Below the pieces are notes generated by a model. It saw nothing but the letters and a program-made list of their open reading frames with translations. It ran no database searches and was not told the origin of the DNA. DNA of 64,000 bases, taken from the NCBI GenBank assembly GCA_021234155.1, contig JAJEKV010000006.1, positions 23,437,568 to 23,501,567 on the forward strand, in the 5' to 3' direction. The DNA is from Isoetes taiwanensis. Its lineage: Eukaryota; Streptophyta; Lycopodiopsida; Isoetales; Isoetaceae. Below are positions 22,441 to 35,356 of this stretch, piece after piece (the first letter of the stretch is position 1; each line of letters opens with the position of its first letter). The position numbers and the translations under genes were made by a program.

Positions 22441-22959
22441 TGTATCTCAGAAGATGTCATCTTGGCAAAATCTGATGATGATTTGGCTCCCAACTCTTGA
22501 TTTTCATCTGGTAGAGTTGGTAGAGCGCATTAACCGCATCTTAATAAAGTCTATGCCTCTTTATCAATGTCAACAGCAAACAATACCACGCCCTTTTTAA
22601 GTGCACATGCTATTGTTGTACGAGAGCGGAGAAAGCATCTAGGACCCAATCTCCTGGACGTGAAAACATATCCAGAATTTGGTTAATTAGCTTCTGTGGC
22701 TTCTGGTAATGATTCACAATTTTGCCTTGTGCACTTGGGTCCTGGAGCTTCGTAATATCGCTGGGAACTCTAGGACATTAGAAAAATTTTTGGTTGTTGT
22801 GTTAAAGTGCTCCATGGTACGCTTCGTCGAAGCAAAGCTACATGGAGATACTCAATCTTGCTCGGCACCTCGGTCCTCCACCATGGTAGTTAATATTAGT
22901 TTTGTACCGCAAGATCATTATTCGAATAGTAAAAATGCATTATTCGAATAGAACATGAC

Positions 22960-24682
22960 GAGTTACAAGCGCAACAATGACTCAAAACTTGAAAGAAAGA
23001 ACGTTTCAAACCGCACCGCAGGTGTTCTAAAGGCGGTCTTATGGATATCTTCTTCCTTTTATCCTTATTTGATGGTAGCCGACCTTAAGTCAATCTTAGA
23101 GAAAACCTTCGCTCCTTTGAGTGATCCATCAAATCATCGCCCTAGGCGAGCATACTTATTCTTTATATCCGCTTGTTAACCGGGCGATAATTTATACACA
23201 TTCTTAGGCTCGCTCTTTCTTCTTCCGCGAAGAGTATGGGTGCTCCAAAAGGAGACACACTTGCTCTAATAAATCCAAGGTCAAGTAATTCTCGCACGCT
23301 TCTTGAGCTCGATTAACTCCTGGTGCTCATCCTATAAGGTGCCTTGGCTGGTAGGCTTAGCATCCTGGAGCTAGTGTGATTTCACACTCTACACCCCTAT
23401 AAGGTGGTAGGCACCTGATTTGATCCTAAAAATACATCATTGAACTCTCTAATGAGCCTTGCTACTTGCTTGGGCAACTGATTCCCACTTAGGTCACTTC
23501 CTTTTTCTTTCACTGGTTCAATTTCCTCTAACCTCAGGATATAATCCACCTTATTTCTTTCTATGCTTTTCCTTAGCTGCTTCAAAGAAATACACTTCAT
23601 GGGAGAAGCTACCTTCTTACCTTTTATTATCAATTTGATGCCGTCCGGCGCTGTCATGGAGATCTCATTACGGTCGCAGTCAATCATCGCTTTAGCAGGC
23701 TTTAGGAATTCCATTCCTACTATAAGGTCATTTTTTCCAATATCCATGACCTCTGCCCCCATCATTGCTTCCACTAAGGTCTATATCAAATGTGATCCTC
23801 CTCCCCTTAGTGTGACGAATGGCACCATTGGCCATGCTAACTGGCCTTGGCTTAGACTTCAAAACTTTATTCTTCATTAGGGCAGCAAGCCTAGGAGAGG
23901 CAAAGTTGTGAGAGCTACTTGTATCTATCAAGACTAGGTATGAACCGCTATCTATGATTCCTCACCTTAATGGTGGACTCCATTTTCAACATCACCTGAC
24001 TCAATAGCTGCACAAATATGGCACTCACCCTCTATGAAATCTTGGACTTCCTGCTGGTCGTCCCCGAGGGAATCCCAACCGCAAGCCCCCGCCAATGCTT
24101 GGTGCATGACGAATGAATGGGCGGCGGGCGCTCGGGTGCCTCGGGCCGGAAGCACCTAAAGCACAACTTCTTTTCAATGCACTCCTGTCTCTTTTCCTTT
24201 GGCAGGCTGTCTAGAAGACGCTTGAGCGAACTGCCCCCTGATCCACTTTGTTGCTTACGGTCTCCAAAGGGTTTTCCCTGAACTTTTCCTTGCTGTTGGC
24301 CTCCGGTTGGCGTAGTTGCCGATTGCTTATTCTGATACTGCCCTTGGTATTGCCCTGCTGATTTACCTTTGAAAGGCAACTGTTCCTCCCCTGGAGTTGC
24401 TGGTGCTTCTTCTAAACTTATAGTTGTTTCCTCAGCTTCTGCCACTGTCCTTGGGTTGATTGCTCGGACTAGCCTTTTGATATTGCTGTTCAATCCCTCA
24501 ATGTATCCGTCAATCGCTTGCCTTTCAGAAATTCCGGGAACATGGAGCCTGAGCCGCATGAATTCCTCTGTGTACTTGGCTACTAACAAGGTACCCTGGT
24601 TCAATCTGTAGAATTGCTGGATCTACCTGCTAGTATGTGATCTTGGCACATAATGTTTGCGAAAGGCCTTGCTGAAGGTCTT
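22960..24682 (-). pseudogene. Gypsy G1: gag C-terminus, protease, start of RT
   Basis: Read minus from 24682. Retrotransposon gag core (FRKHYVPRSHTSR, YTEEFMRLRLHVPG, AIDGYIEGLN); a Gln/Gly-rich linker; a damaged CCHC knuckle (LCFRCF... about 24150); a retropepsin with DTSSSHNF in place of DTGSSHNF (about 23910) and the GMEFLKPAKAMIDC block; a protease-RT linker; then RT ending just after motif A ([11 protein letters not shown] about 23090) and HKTAF. RT motifs with the catalytic Asp pair, RNase H, integrase and the 3' LTR are missing. G1 is thus 3'-truncated at about 22960. Confidence 0.8.
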
Positions 24683-26222
24683 TGTGACGCTCCTTGCGCT
24701 ATATACGACAGCCCGCCGTATACATCGAAGGACCTTCCCCATCCAACGGCACCCGTCGTATGGGCCCTCTGTCTAACTCGCGTCTGGGGTCCAGACGATC
24801 GAGTAGAGGACACAGAGGTGTCATTCCGTCCCGTCCTCTATGGGTCCCTATGTCAGTGGAAGCAAAATATACAACATGAGCACTAGTTACAATAACAATA
24901 AACTACCTCGAAGGGTAGTGATAATCCATCTAACCATGTCATCAAATACAACAATACAATGAATGCGTCCAAATACATCAAATAGAGGCTCCTACCCGGG
25001 CTCGGACTCAAGGGGAGTCGACACCTGGGGCCTCGGATAGAAACGCATCGAAAGTTATGGCAATGACTTGGGCTGGTACAGACAATGGCTAGGGTTGACC
25101 ATTCCATCCGCCCCATACTTTGCGGATAGGCTAAATCAGGCTCGGCGTGGATCGGAATCCTTGGGAGGCGTAATCCCATGGTATCACCTAACGAGGCGAC
25201 TCAGGGGTTGCATCTCCCCGGTCCGGATGAGGTAGGAAGGGTTGCATCTACCCCCCGAGTGCGGTGGCTCCATGGGGCTAGAGGATCGTGGCGACACACG
25301 CCCATACCCTGGCGAACTCCCCAAAACAAAGAGCCAAGCCGACACTTGCACCTCTTGAGAGTCGGGGGTGACACCATTGACCCCGGAAGTGTCGGACCCA
25401 TACCGGCCACACAAAGTGGCCGACTATGAGCCTAGCCAGCTATGGGACCCCGGTAGCAGCTCGGCAAAGATCCTCCCTCCACTTTGCCACCGACCCCGGT
25501 TGTGTGGTGCTCAGTCCTCCATAGCCTCGTAGCGGTGGGCTCTATGCACATGCCGCATAAATAATGGGAACTAGTGGGTCTAAACTAGGAGCATCATCTA
25601 CTAGTGGCTACTAGGTCTCTACCCCCCTTCCCAATACACAAGATGTGCAAAGATGAGATCAACCAACATCATATCAACATAATCTTGATAATAAAAGAGA
25701 ATAACAACTAATCTAATCACATACATCTAACCTATAGTTAGGGTTCATTGATTAGGGTTCATGTTGAACAATAGGTTCTAGAATGGCTCTCGCAACAATC
25801 TTTGGAATCTATTCGGGAAATACCTGCTCGACGGCGCTCACCGCTAATTCCCCTGGTTCTCCATCTCTAGCAACCGCGGCTGCAACCCAGGCTGTCGAAG
25901 ACGGTCTTCGAGTCGGAGCTCTGATCGCGAACTGGTGGTCTGAGGTTGGTGGAGCCAAATGTGGCTAGGGTTTAGGGTTTAGCCTTTTATATGTTAGGGT
26001 TTACATGAATGCCACTTGGCTCCTATAGGTGCGTCTATGTGGCGGTATGCCTATAAGGTGAGGCCACGTGGAAATGGCTTCTTACCTTAGGTTGGCTAAG
26101 TTATAGATAACTTAGTCATTTCCCCACATTGGTCGTATACAAGTCTATTGATGTAGAATTGTATGGTGACGTGGCCGTAAAATATACGTACTTATACCGT
26201 ATATTTTAGGGGAGCGTCCACG
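24683..26222 (-). mobile_element. LTR B1 (solo LTR inside G1 gag)
   Basis: About 1.54 kb, TGTGACG at 24683 to a damaged CGTCACA end near 26222, homologous to LTR B3 (50349-51906). It interrupts gag at the same codon as in the second copy. The left flank is GTCTT (minus AAGAC), and the right flank has TCTT, matching one target duplication. There is no internal region, so it is a solo LTR or a haplotype variant of the full B insertion. It carries two plant telomere-type units (TTTAGGG, about 25972-25986) and a CACGTG G-box (about 26066). Confidence 0.8.
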
Positions 26223-26729
26223 ATCTTGAATCTTAAATCGTTCCCTTTCAAACTTATTGGACTTGGCGTAGCCTTTCCACCAAATTCTAGCTGCTCCTAT
26301 TAAGTTTGCTGTAGCAACCTTCCCTATGTCTTTGTCCTTCATGCCATATGAATTGCCAAACTCTTCCATCTCATCAAGCCAAGCTTACGCCTCCACCGAC
26401 TGTCTTTTCACGGCCGACCCAACTTCACGATCTTCCACACATTGCTCATAGCACTGTCGGCTTTCTTTTGATAGTCATCTGTCTTCCTTGCCCGGTTCTT
26501 ACCTGATGATGTGCCAGGACTCACTCTCGAAGCTAGAAGCTGTCACTTTGTGGCGTCGATCATGTGCTAGAGCTAGATGGTGTTGGGGTCCTTCTAGTTC
26601 TCCTTTTTCTCTTCCTGTCCCTGACACTTGATTGTCTTCCCCTTTTGGTTGTGGATCCTCCTCAAAGCCCTGCTGAGGTAGTGGTGGAGGAGGTGGTGCT
26701 GTAGGTCCATATTCCTGGGCGTTCATCAA
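26223..26729 (-). pseudogene. G1 gag N-terminal part, copy 1
   Basis: Starts MMNAQEYGP with a Pro run (PPPPPLPQQGF) at about 26729, then an Arg/Ser-rich linker and the gag core (MEEFGN-YGMKDKDIGKVATANLIGAARIWWKGYAKSN). The gag frame then breaks at LTR B1. Compared with the copy at 51907-52420, several CTG/CAG words are altered, which introduces the frame breaks seen here. Confidence 0.75.
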
Positions 26730-27106
26730 TGGGGTGGCCAGTGAATCAGCTGATGCATCTGGTTTCTCATCTGGGTGAGCCTTGCATTGACTGTCTCCAC
26801 CGTCAATTCTTCATTGTTGTCGTCTTGTTCACGCCCAAATAAGTTTCTAGGTACCCATTGGTGATGTCGGCCCTGGCCTTGAGAGCCTGAGCCGGTGTTC
26901 CTGGCTGCAAGGATTGATCATCAATGCTTGTTATTTAGGTTGCACATTAATCATCCTTATTTACAATTGAATTATTGTTAGGTACAAAAGAAATTATGTG
27001 AAAACTCCAATTACAAGTCAAGGACAGAATAAGGCCATTAATATTATAAGAGATACATTTCATGATAATGTTTAAAATTAAAAAAACATTCAATACAAGT
27101 TAAAAA

Positions 27107-28570
27107 TTAAGCAGAAGATAATTGTCCCTCATCTTTGATGCCCCTTCTTGAAGAAGTTCTTGACATCCCCGAAGTAGAGTAGCCCTTGGATATTCCGCAA
27201 GATGTTTTCGTGAGACCCTCCTTCGAGTGCTTGAGCCATTTGGGGTCTTGGGGGAGTTCGGGTGCCGTTGCCGCCACCACTGTCATTGTTGCGTCTCTAA
27301 GGTGGTCCCTGGCGAAGTCGAGGCAGTGAAGGGCCACGGATCTCTTGAATCGGATCCCCTTGGGCTGAACTCCTTGTGAAAAACTATCATCTGCCCTTGG
27401 CTGAGGGGTGGAAGGTAGTATCGAAGAGAGCCTTACCCTTTTCGCAATGTTGGACCCTATGCCCTTCCGCCATTTTGCTTCCCGTAGGTATCAAGTGCTA
27501 GGAGGTCTTCATGGTCCCTCCACATGGTAGTTGCATTCTCCGGGTTGATCTTTTGCGGGTGCCTCGCGCAAACTCTTGAACGGACCGGGTCGGCCGGAGC
27601 TTGGGCCTCTTCCCGGTTTTGTACAATCTGCTTTGTATCTGCTGGAACTCTTCCCTGGGATGATTGGTCATTCTTTGCCGATATATCTCCTTTATCCGCT
27701 CATAGGCCGCTATATCCGACATTGTCTCGCCGGGCTGTATGAGTGTCGCTCTCCTAGCTCCCTTTGGGATTTCGATAGAAGTAGTCGATGAAGTCATTTT
27801 GCCGCTGCTCTTTTGCAATCAAGCCTAAGAGCTCATCGATCCTCGAGGCCTTCTTCTTGGCGATGGGAAGGTTGAAAAATGTCATTGGCCAAGATGTACT
27901 CCTCATGAGTCGATGATTACCGGTGGTATGGCCGTGATCTTGCGTGGCGGTTGGAAATCTCGCTGATTGCGTCTTCTTGCACGGCTATTTGCCTCTCCAT
28001 CATCCTTGCCTCTCTACTCTCCCAACGGGTTTTCCTCCCCTCGCACGCTCATAGTCTTGCTCAATCTGCGGTGTTGGTGTTCCCGAGGTCGCGTGCCGTG
28101 GTACTTTCGTACTCAGAGGACTCGATCTCATGAATGTAGGTCGCTCCCTTCGAAAGTGTCGAGAGGTGCTAGATCTAAAAAAGGCTGAATTGAGGGCTCT
28201 TACGCCTTGTTGATTGACTTATCTTTGCATGAATAAGGCTAGGGCTGCAGGGGCTGAAAGATATCTATGCCTACTATGCTTGCGGTCATGTGTCGGGCAT
28301 GGGTCTAGTCCTATCCCACTGACTTGTTCTTGCCCTTGGATCCTCCCCTAAGGTTTGGTGAAAGTGAGTCTAGGGATACCCCTTTCCCTCCCTAAGGCAA
28401 AGCTAACTTCGGGGTAGGACCTCTTTGGTCATATTGGCGGATGATATCGGTGTAAAAAGGGAGTTTTGGTCAATGTTGCATGAAGATCAAAGTGATGGTC
28501 AAAGACACGGAAGGCTTGCTCGGCCAGAAAATCATGGATATAGTTGGCGACATCATACCATCTAACAAAG
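27107..28570 (-). pseudogene. G1 ORF1 (extra ORF before gag), copy 1
   Basis: The same protein family as 52808-54250 but with more frame breaks. Recognisable blocks include GETMSDIAAYERIKEIYRQR (about 27720), EEFQQIQSRLYK, the MALHCLDFARDHLRDATMTVVAAT tail (27107-27337) and the N-terminal FDHHFDLHATLTK-type segment (about 28450-28540). Function unknown; see the better copy. It lies between the G1 leader and gag, on the same strand. Confidence 0.65.
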
Positions 28571-29051
28571 CTAGAGGGCCATTAAAGAAAGGTAAGTGTA
28601 GAAAATGGCTTGCAAAGATCAATGAAAATTTGGAAAATCACCTAAGATGCTAAGAGCAGTTCTGGTGAAGGGAAAATGACAAATGGGGTCCCCTTTTATA
28701 GACTATGGTCTGCCTTGGGTTCCGTGCACAGGTGTTTGATGGAAGAAACTTTTGTTCAAAGGCTATGGATGTCCAATTGAACTACCATGAAGTGCAAATC
28801 TAGGCAAAACAAAGTAAGGAACACTACGTGGCAGTTTGTTGGGTCAAATTTGGTCAAATTAGGCCAAAAAGGGCCAAATCGGAAGGGTTTTAAATGAAAT
28901 GGGGTTCACATTAAAAGCGCTGGCACTACGGACCCTTCCGGTTTCACGGATTTTTGGGGCTAATTTATCATTTTTAGGGTTTAGAAGATGCTAAAATGGC
29001 CGATTTGATCAATTCTAACCTAGCTAGCAACTTTTCTTGAGCAAATTGGAC

Positions 29052-29709
29052 AAATGGGAACTAGTGGGTCTAAACTAGGAGCATCATCTACTAGTGGCTA
29101 CTAGGTCTCTACCCCCCTTCCCAATACACAAGATGTGCAAAGATGAGATCAACCAACATCATATCAACATAATCTTGATAATAAAAGAGAATAACAACTA
29201 ATCCTAATCACATACATCTAACCTATAGTTAGGGTTCATTGATTAGGGTTCATGTTCGTAACAATAGGTTCTAGAATGGCTCTCTTTGCAATCTTGGAAT
29301 CTATTCAAATACCGCCGACGACACGCTACCGCTAATTCCACGGTTCTCCATCTCTAGCAACTGCTGCCGCAACCCAGTGCCGCCGAAGGTCCCGAAGCCT
29401 GAGCTACGATCGTTAACCGGTGGTCTGAGGTTGGTGGAGCCAAATGTGGCTAGGGTTTAGGGTTTAGCCTTTTATATGTTAGGGTTTACATGAATGCCAC
29501 TTGGCTCCTATAGGTGCGTCTATGTGGCGGTATGCCTATAAGGTGAGGCCATGTGGAAATGGCTTCTTACCTTAGGTTGGCTAAGTTATAGATAACTTAG
29601 TCATTTCCCCCACATTGGTCGTATACAAGTCTATTGATGTAGAATTGTATGGTGACGTGGCGTAAAAAATAATGCGTGCTTATACCGTATATTTTAGGGG
29701 AACGTCACA
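29052..29709 (-). mobile_element. LTR B2 (truncated 3' LTR of element B)
   Basis: Matches the terminal 657 bp of LTR B (from GGGAACTAGTGGGTC to AACGTCACA). The outer part is missing. It joins the G1 leader abruptly at about 29052 with at most a few bases of microhomology. On its inner side the PPT follows immediately. Confidence 0.8.
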
Positions 29710-29725
29710 TTCTCCCCCCCTTAGG
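29710..29725 (-). other. Element B polypurine tract
   Basis: Minus-strand CCTAAGGGGGGGAGAA directly before TGTGACG of the 3' LTR. Confidence 0.85.
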
Positions 29726-30399
29726 ATAATGCTGTCCTCAGCATTACATAAGGTAAAACAAACCTGCACAATATAAAAGAAGAATATTCACATTAACACT
29801 TAGAATTTATCACAACCATAACTTCCGGTGTTAATTACCTGAATATGAGTGTGAAGCTATATTCATATTCTTATACAATTTATATAGTTTCAGCAATTTT
29901 TACATTATCATGAGGAGTTTAATAACTAAGACAGAATGTTATAAGCTCATATTCTTGGTGTGATGTACTCCCTCTTTACGGTCCCTTTCCTCTACTGGCC
30001 AACAGGAGCATATCATGTTAGTTTAATTAGTAATTTGTGGTTTTACGGCTCCACCCCCTATTTAATTTACATTACATTATACTACATGCATGTGACATCC
30101 CTATTATGCCTACATGTCTAATGCCTACACCTTTTGTCAGCTCTGGCATAAAAGGTGGCTTATCCTCCATAACAGCCATAGACTCTAGGTGGTTCCCTAT
30201 CATGCACCTATCCATGATCCCTATTCTAGGACTCATGCATGCATACTTAACCTATAGGCATGATATCATTGCATAGGGAACATGAAGGATGATCCCATCA
30301 TCGCCCATGCTCTCATGCGTCATAACCTATATACATCTTGGCTCCTAAAAGTGATTGCATGCACTCTTTGATTCGTCTCGGCCAAATCTCTATTGAGTG

Positions 30400-30800
30400 A
30401 ATGCACTCACCTTTCCGAATTGTTAATGACGATGTCGCTGACGAGCTGGCCTTTGCATTGCTCCATAAACTGTGGGTACTGTGTTTCGAGATCAGATTTA
30501 AGTACCCATGTCGCGTCTTCCACTTGCAAGTGTGTCCACTTGACTAGATATTGGAGGATTGAGGTCTTCTTGTTTTCTTATATGCTTTATTGAGAAGAGC
30601 TTTTGAAACAATCTCAAGCTGTTCTTCGGTTATTTCCAACAAAGTTGGTGTCTCCAATATCTCCTCTAGGTTGGGAGTATGCTTTCTCAGCAAGCTTATA
30701 TGGAAGACTTTATTCAAGTGTGTGGGGAGATCCAACTTATAGGATTGGTTACCTATTCTTCGAATGATTTTGAATGGTCCCGCCCACCTTGAAGAAAGTT
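30400..30800 (-). pseudogene. Element B integrase C-terminus and chromodomain
   Basis: Minus reading gives DLPTHLNKVFHISLLRKHTPN (the integrase C-terminal 'fate' region), then a Glu-rich hinge, then QYLVKWTHLQVEDATWVLKSDLETQYPQF, a canonical chromodomain of plant chromoviruses that targets insertion to heterochromatin. One frame change lies near 30560. The aromatic cage is partly kept (Trp in KWT and ATW). Confidence 0.8.
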
Positions 30801-31099
30801 TCTTAACTTGCCGATGCAGAGCTTAGCGTGTTTGACTTTTATTTTGAGTCAAATATTATCCCCTACTTGGAATTCTCTTTTGGTTCTGTGTTTATCAGCT
30901 ATGCTCTTTTGTCGATGTCTTGCTGCCATGAGATGGCCTTGAACTTCTCCCACTAATTGTTGCATATCAGTCAACATTTATTGAGAAACTTCTATCTTGG
31001 ACACTCGGTTATGCCAATTGTCTGGTGTTAAGCATTGATAACCATAATTTATCATAAAGGGGGACATTTGCGAGGGTTCTTGTTTGTTACTATTATATG

Positions 31100-31600
31100 C
31101 AAACTCTACCAAGTAAATATAGTCTCCCCACTTTGACTTATTCCACACATAGTTCTCAATATGTCTTCTGTTATCTGCCTTGTACGTTCAGTCTGCCGAT
31201 CTGTTTAGAGGTGATATGTTGTACTCATGGATAACTTTGTCTGAATCGTGTTGAAGAAGTCCTTCCAAAAGGCATTTATAAACTTGGGGTCTCTATTGGA
31301 GATAATTTTCCTTCCCATCCCATGCAATCTGAATATTTCCTTTAGAAAAAGCAACGCGGTGTCTAAAGCCATATCTGTGGTTCGACATGGCAAAACGTGC
31401 GCCATCTTTGATAGTTTGTCAACCACTACCATTAAGGCGTCATGGCCCCTTGCTATTTTTGGGAGCCTAGTTATAAAGTTCATGCTTACAAGCTCCCATT
31501 TGGCATTTTTTACCTCTAAAGGTTCTAGGGTTCCTGGGATTCGGAGTTGCTCTGCTTTTGTTTGCTAGTTGGCGGTGTCTTTCTTCATGCCAGGCCAAAA
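31100..31600 (-). pseudogene. Element B integrase core
   Basis: Zinc-binding tail (CQQTKAEQLRIPGTL) then MNFITRLPKIARGHDALMVVVDKLSKMAHVLP, where the first catalytic Asp (usually MDFI) reads Asn. RHGMGRKIISNRDPKF supplies the second Asp. The third catalytic residue region (Glu) meets a stop. Likely inactive as read. Confidence 0.8.
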
Positions 31601-31918
31601 GTAACTACTCCTTATCTTGAAGTAAGTTTTCATGAATCCCCCGTAGCCGGCTATCAAGTATCATGAAGAATTAATTTCATTACTCTTGATTACTCTGGAA
31701 TGCAAAGCTTGTCTTTATGATATAAGAGTTTGCCTTCTTTTTTATATCTTTTATAGGCTTCTCTTCCTTTGTCTATCTTTACTTTCTTGCAAGGACCAAA
31801 GACTAGCCCATACTTCCGTGAATTCTTTGCTTGAGGGTAAAACTTCCTCAATCATTTTGCTGAACTCATTGAACAAGGTGGAGATGGCATTTCAATGCAC
31901 TCGAGTCTCCAATGGTTA

Positions 31919-32430
31919 TCATGAGAGTGTGTCAGCAACCACATTTAATTTATCTGACTTATAGACTATCTCGAAGTCATATTCTTCGAGGAATTCCATC
32001 CTGCGTATTTGCCTCAAATTGTGGAGTGGTTGCATGAAAATATATTGGAGGCTTTGGTGATCAGTATCTAACTGAAATTTCCTACCAAGCAAATAGTGCC
32101 TCAAAATACGAAGAGCTCTTACAACAACTAGAAGTTCTTGATCATGCACGTTGGATAACGTTGTTCGGTGCCATTCACCTTCTTAGCGTCATACGCCATT
32201 ACTCTTCCTTCTTGCATAAGGACTCCACCCATTGCTAGTATACTTGCATCAGTTGCTACTAGCTTATCCTTATTTGGATCTGGTAGGATGAGCACTGGTG
32301 CTGTTGTCAAGGCTTCTTTGAGCTTTTCAAAACATTCTCTACAAAACTTGGCAATTGCCTTAGGTAATCGCTTTGGATTTGCATCCTCCTTTTTATTCTT
32401 TTGGTTTGGATCGACGACTTCAAGCTAAGG
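31919..32430 (-). pseudogene. Element B RNase H (RT core missing)
   Basis: Reads FEKLKEALTTAPVL, then KLVATDASILAMGGVLMQ with the first RNase H Asp, EQRYPT, the EL-VV-ALR-LRHYLLGRKF block and DTDHQSLQYI, to NVVADTLS. Homology begins at the RT-RNase H connection (about 32430). Upstream sequence runs into ORF1-like remains instead of RT. Confidence 0.85.
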
Positions 32431-32689
32431 GATATATTCAATCCCATCCTTAATGATGCATTTATGAGATGCACTGCATTATTGAGGCAATTTTCTTACC
32501 TTGACTACCCAAGTTCTGCGAGGGTGTCATGAAGTTTCTAGCTGCAAACACTTGTTGCTGTTTTTATTTATCTTAACTCGTAGAAGAATTATAGTGAAAA
32601 CACTTATATTCATAATAAATATTTGATCTCAAAGTCTTAGTTCAAAGACATAATTTAAGGTATCTAAACTTTGTAGGTCCATTGCGGAT

Positions 32690-34032
32690 CTAATGCTGAC
32701 GTCGATGTTTGAGTTTGAAGTGCTCCTTAATGCCTTTGAGTTTGAGGTCGTGGCCGACGTTTCATAGCATGTTTCATGTCAAGTATCCTTCCAGTGCTGG
32801 GACTACTTTTTCCCATGTCCAGTCCTGTATCCGTGCAGCCATTAATGCTAAGGGTGCATCTCGAAGCTATCCTCGAGCTAAACGGCCACAGATCTTCTAA
32901 TTAGGATTACATGATCAATGTTCTCGCAAAGTTTGGAATGACTCCCGAAGCTAGGGACGTGCTGATAGCAAGTAAATTGCATGCTCCCATGTGGTTAATT
33001 TGTTTTTGAAAAAATTACTATTTGACCCTGAGTGAGCAAAGGGAGATAGTAGCATATCCCCATGCTGATTGCGGATCTGGGCCCATTTCTCATGGTTGCT
33101 TGACCTTGTATTTCTATCGCCATTAGATCATTGTGATCCCTCTTCATCGAGACGACGCTATATGACCGCCCCTCAGGGTTTGGCCCCCTGATGACGTGGC
33201 TTGTTTGGGTTTGGCCGTGCTCCCACTCTTATACAATCTTGCTTGAATTGCCTGAAATTCCTCTTCATCTAGAAGATCTTGATGTTGCATCCGGTGCTCG
33301 ATAAAATCATATGCTTGTCTGTCCTGATGTTATGCGTTGTATATGTCTCTCTTTTGGCTATTTCCCTTGGTCTTCCGCTTCAATAATAATTGGTGTACAA
33401 GATGTGATTTCAGCTGGACTGCTGTTGCCTTTTTTGGGAGGTCCTCTTTGTCTCGATGTACTTCTCTATTTTCTTGGATAATTTGGGTTCATTCTCAAAT
33501 TCATGGATTTCATCCTCATAGTCATGTTCCCCTTCCTAATACTTGGCTGATGGGCCTTCTAGAAGGTTGGCCTTGGTGTCGAGTTCCTCTAAATGTGGTC
33601 TAGCTGCCCTCATATTCAATGGTGCTAGATCAAGAGGTCGGACTGATGGTTCTCCTGTCTTATTTATTGCCTGATAATGGAAGAAGGTTTCAAAGGCTGC
33701 TTGTGCTGATAAATATTTGTGCCTTTGGACCGTACATGTCTTGTATCGTGGCATTCTTTCAGCCCTTTTTCAGATTGTCTTCTTCGGTGTCTGACTCAGT
33801 GCTGTGTGATAGCTTTAAGAAAGATCCACACTCCGGTTTGCCCTTGGAGTCTCACATCCTGGCCTTGGAGCTGTTGATTGTATTGGACAAGGATATCTTG
33901 GTAATATGGTGTCCTTGATGTTGTTTCATAAAGATTAAAGGTATGTTTAAAGACTTGAAATACCCCGTCGATTGGTGCCTCTTTGATGTGTTCTGAGTTG
34001 CGATACTATTCAACAAACTTTGTAGGCACCAT
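32690..34032 (-). pseudogene. Element B ORF1 (extra ORF)
   Basis: The ATG at 34032 (Met-Val-Pro-Thr-Lys-Phe-Val-Glu) aligns with ORF1 of G1 (Met-Ala-Pro-Ser-Ser-Phe-Val-Arg). The shared N-terminal block is FQVF-H-F-L--T---TP-Y-DI--QY-QQ. The middle block is HKYLSAQAAFETFFHYQAINKTGEPSVRPLDLAPL (33640-33750). The C-terminal block is RDH-DLMAI...YYLPLLTQGQIVIF (about 33030-33150). Stops and frame changes are present. It is the only coding part upstream of RNase H kept in B. Function unknown. Confidence 0.65.
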
Positions 34033-35356
34033 AGAACTAGGCGAGGTGCAGGAAACGGCTATGTAAAATAGTAAGAGGAGTGGAAAATGGCTTGAATAAG
34101 CTCCTTGTGTATTTTAGTAGAAGCAAGACGATATATATACCCTAAAAGGCTCTTAGGGTCCCATGCCAAAACCCTAATTTTTCATAGTTTAAATTTTGTT
34201 CTAGTACATGAGTATTTGGGGCTTGGAACTCAAGTAATCCAATCATGCCCCCCCTTTTTTTTTCTATGTTATGTACATGTACATATATGTTAACAAGTTT
34301 TTATTAAAAACTTGTGCCTTGTGTTTGTGCGTGTGCCTACATAAGGCAAACATGCATCTGCCTGAAATAACTTGCATGAAGCAAACCCAACCTATTGGGA
34401 AAGATTTTTGCGCCGATTTAGTAAGGCCAACATGAGTTGAGAAATGTAAAACATGCATCTGCCTTTAACAAAGGTATGTAGCAGACCCAACTTAGTTGAA
34501 AAACATGTAGCTAACTTGGTTGGGTATAATATGCCAAATTTGAATACCTCTTAAGGGTAATAATCTATGGAGCAAAATAATATTTTAGCATGTTGTTTAC
34601 TTAATGCATCAAGTAGTATATTGACGTGGAAAAAGAATACAGAAATAGTTGTATACTTGCTAGATGGTCTAGGCACTAGAAATGTCACTAACGGGTCTAG
34701 GCACTAGAAGAAAAAAATAATGGCCTAACACTTTTCCTAACTTGCACATGGTTTAAGCATATGGTATAATTGGGCAAGGGTTAGGCACAATGTGTCTTGG
34801 CATAAGGCGTCATGAGAAAAATATGATAGTAGATCATCTCAAGTTATTCAAGGTTGATCGTTTATGAGACTTCAAACCTAGTTCAAGATTGATGAACTAT
34901 GTAAATATGGAACCACGTAAATACGGTTTTATATGTAGATAATTATCAGTGGTTAAGTATAGGGTTGGAAAGAGGAGATGTGGTCGAATAATAGTTAACC
35001 ACCATAGCACTAAATTTGGAAATGGTACACTGAGAAACAATGGACGCAGATGTTTATTTCCATTTGATGCAGTGCATAAAATTTCTGTTCTTGCTCTCCG
35101 ATTTCTGGAACACGTTATTGTTGATGATGTTTGAAAAAAAACATAGATTTCAAGAGGCCACAGAGATGCATGAAGGCCACTCCAAACTGAATCCGAGGTC
35201 TGAACATTTATTTTCAGCCTGTTTGCTAAGTATAATCTAACTTTCTTCAGTTTCTGTCTGTTTGGGCTTGCAGTACAGAATAAGCCTATGATATATTGAT
35301 GACTTCCACAAATGCTGGCAAATAAAATGTAGCAATACTGGTGAAGAAAACTAAAG
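34033..35356. other. Element B internal leader region, left of A insertion
   Basis: AT-rich; ORFs are short and unrecognised. It includes a GTGTTTGTGCGTGTG-type tract near 34320. Joined with 48484-50335 it makes up B's 5' internal sequence. Confidence 0.5.

Larger units (their letters stand above)
21901..22959. other. Unassigned filler between copia and gypsy G1
   Basis: Begins exactly where copia homology breaks (after CCAGAC at 21900). It contains a perfect 11-bp-arm hairpin (21918-21943) and a minus-strand C-terminal ORF (22255-22430). The rest shows no gene or repeat I recognise. Confidence 0.5.
24683..29051 (-). repeat. 4.37-kb direct repeat, left copy
   Basis: Comprises LTR B1, G1 gag N-terminus, ORF1 and leader. 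It matches 50349-54726 throughout, same orientation, mostly differing at CAG/CTG words and by small indels. Confidence 0.85.

Noticed and set aside
24683-26222. DNA transposon with TGTGACG terminal inverted repeats
   Set aside because: The PBS and PPT next to the related copies, plus TG...CA ends, show these are LTRs of gypsy elements.
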